Assembly (NCBI RefSeq): GCF_005869225.1
Contig: NZ_SWFP01000003.1
Span: 558,001 to 622,000, forward strand
Direction of reading: 5' to 3'
Length of the DNA stretch: 64,000 nt
Source: Dyadobacter bucti
GTDB taxonomy: Bacteria; Bacteroidota; Bacteroidia; Cytophagales; Spirosomataceae
Positions 43,313-50,621 of this stretch are shown here, piece by piece. The translations under genes were made by a program, and so were the position numbers. The notes beneath the pieces are model-generated. The model was not told the origin of the DNA. It did not search any database and saw only the letters and a program-made list of their open reading frames with translations. How positions within the stretch are numbered: position 1 is the stretch's first letter; every line of letters begins with the position of its first letter.

Positions 43313-44797
43313 ATGAACCAAGCACCTGCTACTTCTTTACAAGACATTGTTGGGCATGCCAAGGAATACGGTTTTGTGTTCCCTTCTTCTGAAATATATG
43401 ATGGGCTTCAGGCCGTTTATGACTACGGTCAGAATGGTGTGGAGCTGAAAAATAACCTGAAAGCAGCCTGGTGGAAGGCTATGACGCAGCTTCACGACAA
43501 TATCGTGGGCATTGATGCGGCTATTTTTATGCACCCGCTGACATGGAAGGCTTCGGGGCATGTCGATGGATTCAATGATCCGATGATCGACAATAAGGAT
43601 TCGAAAAAAAGATATCGCGCGGATCAGCTCCTTGAAGGAAAAGCGGAACAATACGAAGCAGAGGGCCAGGCGGAAAAAGCGCAGGCTTTGCTTGCTGAAA
43701 TGGGGCGATTACTGAGCGCCGAAGACCTGACGGGTGTGCGTGAACTGATCATTTCCGAAAATATCAAGTGTGCGGTTTCGGGCACTGCCAACTGGACCGA
43801 GGTGCGCCAGTTTAACCTGATGTTCAGCACACAGGTAGGTTCGGTGGCCGAGGAGTCAAATCTGATTTATCTGCGTCCGGAAACTGCTCAGGGGATTTTC
43901 GTGAACTTTCTGAATGTGCAGAAAAGTGGCCGGATGAAAATTCCGTTTGGTATTGCGCAAATTGGCAAGGCGTTCAGAAATGAGATTGTAGCCCGTCAGT
44001 TTACTTTCCGGATGCGGGAATTTGAACAGATGGAAATGCAGTTTTTTATCCGGCCTGGTACTGAAATGGCTTGGTACGAAAGCTGGAAAGAGGCACGGAT
44101 GAAGTTTCACAAAGCGATTGGCCTGCCTGCTGAAAAACTGAAATTCCATGACCACGAAAAGCTGGCGCATTATGCCAATGCGGCGGTCGATATTGAATAC
44201 CAGTTTCCGTTTGGTTTCCGAGAAATGGAAGGAATTCACTCCAGAACGGATTTTGATTTGAGGAACCATCAGGAATTGTCGAAAAAGAAACAGCAGTACT
44301 TTGATTCTGACCTGGATGAAAACGGCAAGCCCTATGGAAATTACATCCCGTATGTGGTTGAAACGTCTGTTGGCGCTGACCGTCTTTTTCTGGCTACTTT
44401 TTGTAATGCTTATACTGTAGAAACAGTTGGCGAAGGCGACAATGTGAAAGAGCGGACTTACCTGAAATTGCATCCTGCCCTGGCACCTTTTAAAGTGGCG
44501 GTTTTGCCTTTGGTTAAAAAAGATGGTCTGGCTGAAAAAGCACAAGCGATTGCCAATTCGCTGAAGTCTTCATTCCGAACTACTTATGACGACGGGGCGG
44601 CGATCGGTAAGCGGTATACGCGCCAGGATCTGATCGGAACACCGTTTTGCATTGCTGTGGATTATCAGACGATGGAGGACGACACAGTAACGATCCGTCA
44701 CCGCGATTCCATGGCGCAGGAGCGTGTGGCGATCAGTGAGTTGAAAGAAAAAATAGGTTATCAGGTTGCTATTGAGCGCATACTGGAAGCAATATAA
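43313..44797 (+). CDS. glyS: Glycine--tRNA ligase, single-chain type
   Basis: The protein has 494 residues, class II aminoacyl-tRNA synthetase of the homodimeric type. Motif 2 is IAQIGKAFRNEI and the motif 3 region is SVGADRLFLATF. The segment YLRPETAQGIFVNFLN and the glycine-specific REFEQMEMQFF are present. The anticodon-binding domain starts near residue 395 (LAPFKVAVLPLV). It charges tRNA-Gly. It is a single-gene unit with a promoter match and a terminator. Confidence 0.97.
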   Translation: MNQAPATSLQDIVGHAKEYGFVFPSSEIYDGLQAVYDYGQNGVELKNNLKAAWWKAMTQLHDNIVGIDAAIFMHPLTWKASGHVDGFNDPMIDNKDSKKRYRADQLLEGKAEQYEAEGQAEKAQALLAEMGRLLSAEDLTGVRELIISENIKCAVSGTANWTEVRQFNLMFSTQVGSVAEESNLIYLRPETAQGIFVNFLNVQKSGRMKIPFGIAQIGKAFRNEIVARQFTFRMREFEQMEMQFFIRPGTEMAWYESWKEARMKFHKAIGLPAEKLKFHDHEKLAHYANAAVDIEYQFPFGFREMEGIHSRTDFDLRNHQELSKKKQQYFDSDLDENGKPYGNYIPYVVETSVGADRLFLATFCNAYTVETVGEGDNVKERTYLKLHPALAPFKVAVLPLVKKDGLAEKAQAIANSLKSSFRTTYDDGAAIGKRYTRQDLIGTPFCIAVDYQTMEDDTVTIRHRDSMAQERVAISELKEKIGYQVAIERILEAI

Positions 44798-44834
44798 AGG
44801 GTTTTTTACCCCTGTATTAAAGGAAGCATAAGTT

Positions 44835-44864
44835 ATTCCCGGCTGGATTAGTCGGGAATTTTTA
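44835..44864 (+). terminator. Terminator of glyS
   Basis: ATTCCCG (44835-44841) pairs with CGGGAAT (44853-44859) around an 11-base loop that pairs partly, followed by TTTTTATT. Confidence 0.75.
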
Positions 44865-44903
44865 TTAAATAGCCAATTTCGATTACATCAACAGGCAAAG
44901 GAG

Positions 44904-46382
44904 ATGATCAACAAACTATACAACACTTCACTGGGATTACTGACTGATCTGTATCAGTTGACGATGGCTTATGGCTATTGGAAATCAGGAAAAGCTGAGC
45001 AGGAGGCTGTTTTTAACTTGTATTTCAGAAGGCACCCGTTCGAGGGCGGCTTTACCGTTACATGCGGGCTCAGCAGCATCATCGATTATTTACAAGCATA
45101 CCACTTCGATGAAGATGATCTGCTTTATGTGGGTTCTCTCACAGGCAGTGACGGGCAAAAGCTTTTTGAACCCGGGTTTCTTGACTATCTCTGGACGATG
45201 AAATTTGAATGCAGTATCGATGCCATTCCCGAGGGTACGGTGGTCTTTCCAAATGAGCCGTTATTGAGGATACAGGGGCCGATTTTGCAATGTCAGTTGC
45301 TGGAAACCCCTTTGCTTAATTTGCTCAACTTTCAATCACTGATTGCCACAAAAGCTGCGAGAATGCGGCTGATTGCAAAAGATGATATTTTACTTGAGTT
45401 CGGTTTGCGCAGGGCACAGGGACCTGATGGCGGAATGACTGCCAGCCGGGCGGCTTATGTGGGTGGTTTCGATGCTACTTCCAATGTGCTGGCCGGGAAG
45501 TTGTTTGACATTCCGGTAAAAGGAACGCATGCGCACAGCTGGGTGATGTCATTTGACTCCGAGCTTGAATCATTTGAGACTTACGCCAGGTTCATGCCGA
45601 ACAATGTCACGCTGCTGGTGGATACGTATAACTCTATCGAAGGAGTGAAAAATGCGATCAAAGTAGGGTACCAGTTACGTGAAAATGGGCATGATCTTGC
45701 TGCGATCCGGCTGGACTCGGGTGATCTGGCTTATCTGAGCATAGAGGCGCGTAAGATTTTGGATGAAGCGGGGTTCGAAAAGACCAGTATTGTAGCTAGC
45801 AATGATCTTGACGAGTATATCATGGACAGTCTCAAAATACAGGGGGCTAAAATTAATATATGGGGGATCGGGACAAAGCTCGTGACTGCTTTTGATCAAC
45901 CTGCTTTGGGAGGGGTGTTTAAGTTGGCCGCAATCCGAAATGAAGACGGGGAGTGGGATTATAAACTGAAACTGTCGGAACAGGCGATCAAAGTTTCGAC
46001 TCCGGGCGTGCAGCAGGTGCGCAGGTTTAAGGATGCGACGGGCTATATATCGGATATGATCTTCAATATCGAAACGCCTTTGATTGGAAAATCGACAATG
46101 ATCGACCCTTACGATTTTACAAGAAATCGTTCTTTTCCTGAGGCTACACATTTTGAAGATTTGCTTGTGCCAGTCTTTGCTAAGGGGCAACTGGTATATA
46201 CCCTTCCTTCTATCCATGAAACGAAGGAGAGGGTTCAACAGCAGCTTTCGCATTTTCATAAGGGGATCAAAAGGTTTGTGAACCCGCATACCTATCCGGT
46301 CGGACTGGAGAAAGAGCTGTTTGATATGAAAACAGAATTGATTGTAAAGTTGAGAGCGAGGAGTGAAAACGAAGGTCAGTGA
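44904..46382 (+). CDS. pncB: Nicotinate phosphoribosyltransferase
   Basis: The protein has 492 residues. The start LGLLTDLYQLTMAYGYWKSG, the substrate loop EFGLRRAQGPDGG (with S/T and R/H-type contacts), KGTHAHSWVMSF and IRLDSGDLAYLS are the family signatures. It makes nicotinate mononucleotide from nicotinate and PRPP in the NAD salvage route. The ribosome site AAAGGAG lies 7 bases ahead of the ATG. The DUF3820 gene starts 6 bp later. Confidence 0.95.
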   Translation: MINKLYNTSLGLLTDLYQLTMAYGYWKSGKAEQEAVFNLYFRRHPFEGGFTVTCGLSSIIDYLQAYHFDEDDLLYVGSLTGSDGQKLFEPGFLDYLWTMKFECSIDAIPEGTVVFPNEPLLRIQGPILQCQLLETPLLNLLNFQSLIATKAARMRLIAKDDILLEFGLRRAQGPDGGMTASRAAYVGGFDATSNVLAGKLFDIPVKGTHAHSWVMSFDSELESFETYARFMPNNVTLLVDTYNSIEGVKNAIKVGYQLRENGHDLAAIRLDSGDLAYLSIEARKILDEAGFEKTSIVASNDLDEYIMDSLKIQGAKINIWGIGTKLVTAFDQPALGGVFKLAAIRNEDGEWDYKLKLSEQAIKVSTPGVQQVRRFKDATGYISDMIFNIETPLIGKSTMIDPYDFTRNRSFPEATHFEDLLVPVFAKGQLVYTLPSIHETKERVQQQLSHFHKGIKRFVNPHTYPVGLEKELFDMKTELIVKLRARSENEGQ

Positions 46383-46387
46383 CAAAT

Positions 46388-46621
46388 ATGGAAGCAAATT
46401 TTCAACCCGACAGAGAATTCCTGAAAGAACTGGTAAAATATAAAATGCCGTTCGGGAAATATAAAGACTGGCTTATTGCTGACTTGCCTGTTTCTTATCT
46501 TGAATGGTTTCAGCGCCAAGGTTTCCCTGCAGGAAAACTTGGCGCGATGCTCAATACCATGTATGAAATCCGCCTGAATGGGCTGATGTTTCTCATCGAT
46601 GGTTTGAGAAAGCTTGGCTGA
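46388..46621 (+). CDS. DUF3820 family protein
   Basis: The protein has 77 residues from ATG 46388; a GTG at 46379 would overlap the pncB stop. The DUF3820 core is visible: MPFGKYKDWLIADLPVSYLEWFQRQGFPAGKLG. The function is not known; some members sit next to exonuclease genes as small putative quorum or DNA-related factors. It is coupled closely to pncB. Confidence 0.85.
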   Translation: MEANFQPDREFLKELVKYKMPFGKYKDWLIADLPVSYLEWFQRQGFPAGKLGAMLNTMYEIRLNGLMFLIDGLRKLG

Positions 46622-46720
46622 GAGGCGTATTGCTCACCAGCACAAAATTAGAAGTAAATTTTTCTGAGCTTTCGAGACTTTTAATGCATCCGTGCGTCTA
46701 AATGGAAAACGCGCGTATGT

Positions 46721-47158
46721 ATGGCTTATGTTAAGATTTGGATTCACGGCGTATGGAGTACAAAATACAGATCGCCAATCCTGAAACCTCCCGTGTTGGA
46801 GAAGATCTGCTCTCATATCAGAGCTAACGCCAGAAAAAAAGGTATCTACATTGATCGCATCAATGGGCACGAAGATCATATTCATGTACTTATGTTACTG
46901 AAATCCGAGTACAGTATTGCAAAGCAAATGCAGCTGCTGAAAGGTGAAAGTGCTCATTGGGCTAATGAAACGAATTTGGTAAAAGGCGGCCTGGAATGGG
47001 GAGTTAAGTATTTCGCCGCGTCAGTAAGTAAGGATAAATTGGATATCGTCAGAAGATACATCGACAATCAACAGGTTCACCATCAAAAGCAAAGTTTTGT
47101 GGAAGAGTATGCTAATTTTTTAGGGAATATCGGGTATGAGGATGTGGATTTTGAATGA
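46721..47158 (+). CDS. IS200/IS605-type HUH transposase (RAYT-like)
   Basis: The protein has 145 residues, the Y1-transposase domain only. The HUH pair is H53-I-H55 in NGHEDHIHVL and the catalytic tyrosine is Y113 in VRRYIDNQQVHHQ. The chain is complete and shows no TnpB partner. Single-domain enzymes of this kind cut and join single-stranded DNA next to hairpins; RAYT forms act on dispersed palindromes instead of their own ends. The downstream hairpins and three 186-bp repeats fit a RAYT with its array. No target duplication is expected for this class. Confidence 0.9.
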   Translation: MAYVKIWIHGVWSTKYRSPILKPPVLEKICSHIRANARKKGIYIDRINGHEDHIHVLMLLKSEYSIAKQMQLLKGESAHWANETNLVKGGLEWGVKYFAASVSKDKLDIVRRYIDNQQVHHQKQSFVEEYANFLGNIGYEDVDFE

Positions 47159-47179
47159 TCCAACGAGATATCAGGACTT

Positions 47180-47202
47180 CGTCCGACCTAGGGGGTCGGA
47201 CG
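47180..47202. repeat. Hairpin directly after the transposase gene
   Basis: CGTCCGACC (47180-47188) and GGTCGGACG (47194-47202) are perfect arms around TAGGG. The preceding 8 bp CAGGACTT (47172-47179) also open the palindrome of the following repeats. Confidence 0.8.
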
Positions 47203-47234
47203 ATGCGGATGAGCAGATATCGTGGATATGTGTC

Positions 47235-47667
47235 CGGAGCCCAGGACTTAAGTCCTGGGTTCCGGGTTCCGGGTTCGGGTTCAGACGGACGGGTTGCGTA
47301 TATCAGCGTTCCGGCATCAGCACCACCTTGATGAAGTTTTCATCATTGAAGGCATGGTCGCGACCCCATCGCAGGATCGTCATACGCCAGGGTGGCATCG
47401 CGGGGCCGCCACGGCGGCGCCGGAGCCCAGGACTTAAGTCCTGGGTTCCGGGTTCCGGGTTCGGGTTCAGACGGACGGGTTGGGTATATCAACGTTCCGG
47501 CATCAGCAGCACCTTGATGAAGTTTTCATCATTGAAGGCATGGTCGCGACCCCATCGCAGGATCGTCATACGCCAGGGTGGCATCGCGGGGCCGCCACGG
47601 CGGCGCCACAGCCCAGGACTTAAGTCCTGGGTTCCGGGTTCGGGTTCAGACGGACGGGTTGCGTATA
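47235..47667. repeat. Three-copy 186-bp tandem mosaic repeat
   Basis: Three copies of CCCAGGACTTAAGTCCTGGG, a perfect 20-bp palindrome, lie at 47240, 47426 and 47612, exactly 186 bp apart. Each is followed by a GGTTCCGG-rich tract, then a piece identical or nearly so to the last 48 bp of the M16 peptidase gene (47668-47715). In copies 1 and 2 about 70 bp of GC-rich sequence follows, with the palindrome GGTCGCGACC and the hairpin GCCGCC-AC-GGCGGC. The third copy runs into the real gene end. There is no gene in this 509-bp interval; long open frames on the plus strand arise from the repeat. Confidence 0.9.
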
Positions 47668-50475
47668 TCAGCGTTCCGGCATCAGCACCACCTTGATGAA
47701 GTTTTCATCATTGAAGTATTGCAGGGCAGCTGCTCTGGTAGTAGCGACAGTGATGGATTTTAGCAATCGCTCCTGCTCAAAAATTTCATTTAGGTCGTCG
47801 CCCAAAAAGGTATTGTCATCCAGGTAGTTCAGCCAGAAATTGTTCGTCTTCACCGCAGTTTCCATTTTACGACGGGTTTCTGCAACAAATTTGTCGATAT
47901 CTTTAGGGTCAGCCCCATCTTTTTTGATCCTGGCAATCTCTTCCTGCGTCCGTTTTACAAGCTTTTCAACATTTTCCGGCGCACAACCGAAACTAATCGT
48001 GAACCGGTAATGTCCGGAGGGGAATTTGTCCGTCGACTCAGAAACACTTACGCCATACACTCCGCTTTCTTCCTCGCGGAGCGCCTCAATTAGTTTGATC
48101 TGCAATACTTCCTGTAATGCTTCTACCTGGATATTATTTTCGGGATTGTATTCATACTCCCCGCTGGAAACCAGGGCAACACGACTTTTTGGTTCCAGAC
48201 CTTTGTATATGGTCTTTTCTATTTTCCCTTTTGGCGGATAAATATTGGCATGTTTGAAAGTATCATTCCGATCAGTGGACGGAAGGGAACCCAGGTATTT
48301 TTCCAGCAATGGTTTGATCGCTTCTACCTTAACGGCCCCGACAATCGTAAATACAAAGTCGGAAGCATCTGAAAACCGGTCTTTGTATATTTCTACGGCG
48401 CGGTCCAGTTTTACTTTGTCTATACTTTCCGGTTTTAGTGGTGTGCGTTTTGGATTGTGACTGGTGAGTATGGCATTCAACGAATCGGAGAAAACCTTTT
48501 CAGGAGTAGGCGTCTTTTGCATATTCCCCAGATAGGCCTTTTGATTGGCCAATATACCGCTGGCTACGTCGGCATCTTTCCTTGGCGCGGTAAAATAGGC
48601 ATAAATCAGCTGCAAAGTAGTTTCGAGATCTTTCGGATTCGTATTTCCGGCAATTCCCTCGGTTAATTCACTTATGTAAGGGCCGGCACTTGCAGTTTTT
48701 CCGGCAAGAAACTTTTGAAGCTGCGTCTGATTATAAGGCCCGACGCCGCCTGATTCAATCAGGAAACTTGTAAATATTCCGGTTTCTCTTTCGTCTGAAA
48801 ATAACGAATACCCGCCTTTCGCAGTGGCCTTGATCAGTATTTCGTCATTCTTGAAATCAGTAGGTTTCAACAGTACTTTCACGCCGTTGGATAATTCCAG
48901 TTCAGTTACATCCAGTTTCGGTAAAGTTTTTTCGCCGGTGACTTTTCCAGACTTAGGTTCTGCGGCAAGGAGAGGGGAATCCACCACATCGTCGACATAG
49001 GCGGTAACATCTTTTCCTGCCCCGGCCAGAAGCGACCGTATCTCCGCCTCGGTAGGGAGGGCATTCTTGCTGTCTTCCGGCCCCATAACTACTACCGCCC
49101 GATTTTTTTCGGTGATGTATTTTTTAGCAAGTGCATTAACTTCTGCTAAGGTGACCGCTGCCATGTGTTTATTGGCAAATGCGAAATATGCCTCGGTACT
49201 CATGAAAGGTTTTTCATGTAAAAAATGATCCAGATAATCCTGGACGTGGCTTGAAGACTTTGTTTTGTCTCTTTCTTTATAATACTGTTCTACCGAATTC
49301 AGAAAATCTTTTTTTGCCCGGTCCAGCTCAGCCTGCGTAAAGCCAAATTTCTGCACTCTTATATTCTCTTCCAGCAAAGCTGTCAAAGCGGTTTTTAAGG
49401 AAGCGGCATCCTTCGCAAGTGCCACCGATGTATAAGAATCCAGATTGCCGAGAAAATCGCCATACTGGCTGCCCCCATACAGAAAAGGTGGATTCGCTTT
49501 TTGTGTCAGCTCCTGCATCCGTTGTCCCAACATCGCATTGTAGAGTTCCTGAGCAAAGTTATTGCGTACATCCAGCAGCGTTTTTTCTTTGTTATTAGGT
49601 TGTTTGTAAATAACCTGGATAAGGTTTTGAGGGTACTCAGGATCGGTTACTATGGATATCCTTGTCGAGCCGTCAAGTGGTATGTCATATTTCACACGTT
49701 TTTTGGGGTTGACAGGCGCAGGAATCGAACTGAATTTTTTGATAATACTTGCTTCAACTTTGGCTACATCAAAGTCCCCCACGGCGATCACGGCCATCAG
49801 GTCCGGCCGGTACCAGTCTTGGTAAAAGGCCTTTATTGTCTCCGGTTTAAAAACTTTCAGGATACTATCTTTCCCGATCGGCATTCGTTCCGTATATCTG
49901 GTATTCCCGAGAATTGTTTTCAAAAACTTGTCGCGCATCCGCTGTTGCGCACCACGGCGGCTCCTCGACTCTTCCAGCACCACGCCTCTTTCTTTATCTA
50001 TTTCATCAGGGTCCAGCAAAGCACCATGCGCCCAGTCTTCCAAAACCTGAATACCCTTATCAAGTAAGCCGGCCGAATCTGTTGGAATGGGCAGCATGTA
50101 CACCGTTTCGTCGAAGCCGGTATATGCATTCAGATCTGCTCCGAAACGGACACCTGTTTTTTGTAAAAAATTAACCAGCTCATTTTTAGGGAAATTAGTA
50201 GTCCCGTTGAAATTCATATGTTCCATAAAATGCGCAAGGCCCTGCTGATCGTCGGTTTCCAGTATGGAGCCGGCTTTTACAGCCAGCCGGAGTTCGGCCC
50301 GGTTTTTAGGTTCGGCATTTTTCTTGATATAATAGGTAACTCCATTCTTAAGCTTTCCCACTTTTACAGCAGGATCAAGCGGGATTTTTTGAGCTGCGAG
50401 CTCCTGTGCCGAAACCGAGGAAACAGACAGAATTCCCAAACCAACAACACTTAAAGCCATCAAAGCCTTTTTCAT
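47668..50475 (-). CDS. M16-family zinc peptidase, two-domain
   Basis: The protein has 935 residues from ATG 50475, chosen because a signal peptide follows (MKKALMALSVV to SVSAQ). The inverted zinc motif HFMEH (H82, E85, H86) lies in GLAHFMEHMNFNGT, with the distal Glu expected about 75 residues later (LEESRS region). The second M16 domain (from about residue 530, EILIKATAKGGYSLF) lacks the motif and is the usual non-catalytic half. It degrades peptides in the periplasm or at the outer membrane. The 3' end (FNDENFIKVVLMPER) is copied twice in the adjoining repeat array. Confidence 0.93.
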   Translation of the reverse strand: MKKALMALSVVGLGILSVSSVSAQELAAQKIPLDPAVKVGKLKNGVTYYIKKNAEPKNRAELRLAVKAGSILETDDQQGLAHFMEHMNFNGTTNFPKNELVNFLQKTGVRFGADLNAYTGFDETVYMLPIPTDSAGLLDKGIQVLEDWAHGALLDPDEIDKERGVVLEESRSRRGAQQRMRDKFLKTILGNTRYTERMPIGKDSILKVFKPETIKAFYQDWYRPDLMAVIAVGDFDVAKVEASIIKKFSSIPAPVNPKKRVKYDIPLDGSTRISIVTDPEYPQNLIQVIYKQPNNKEKTLLDVRNNFAQELYNAMLGQRMQELTQKANPPFLYGGSQYGDFLGNLDSYTSVALAKDAASLKTALTALLEENIRVQKFGFTQAELDRAKKDFLNSVEQYYKERDKTKSSSHVQDYLDHFLHEKPFMSTEAYFAFANKHMAAVTLAEVNALAKKYITEKNRAVVVMGPEDSKNALPTEAEIRSLLAGAGKDVTAYVDDVVDSPLLAAEPKSGKVTGEKTLPKLDVTELELSNGVKVLLKPTDFKNDEILIKATAKGGYSLFSDERETGIFTSFLIESGGVGPYNQTQLQKFLAGKTASAGPYISELTEGIAGNTNPKDLETTLQLIYAYFTAPRKDADVASGILANQKAYLGNMQKTPTPEKVFSDSLNAILTSHNPKRTPLKPESIDKVKLDRAVEIYKDRFSDASDFVFTIVGAVKVEAIKPLLEKYLGSLPSTDRNDTFKHANIYPPKGKIEKTIYKGLEPKSRVALVSSGEYEYNPENNIQVEALQEVLQIKLIEALREEESGVYGVSVSESTDKFPSGHYRFTISFGCAPENVEKLVKRTQEEIARIKKDGADPKDIDKFVAETRRKMETAVKTNNFWLNYLDDNTFLGDDLNEIFEQERLLKSITVATTRAAALQYFNDENFIKVVLMPER

Positions 50476-50621
50476 TTTTTTAATTTTAAATTGATAGAAT
50501 TGAGGACGGGGCGAAATATATCTGGAAAGATCACGATTCCCAAAAACTGGCGATAATGTTTTAAGGGCTTGATGAATTTTATAATTTCTATATGCGTGTA
50601 GTTGGACGGGCGATTTGAAAA

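Noticed and set aside
46721..47158. Complete IS605 element with tnpB
   Set aside because: No tnpB or guide-RNA-bearing partner is present; only a single-domain Y1 transposase is found.
47235..47667. CRISPR array
   Set aside because: Three identical units of 186 bp without short repeats and unique spacers, and no cas gene nearby.
47136..47696. Open plus-strand frame of 186 codons over the repeat array
   Set aside because: The frame stays open only because the 186-bp period is a multiple of three; the translation is the repeated reading of palindromes and antisense gene end.
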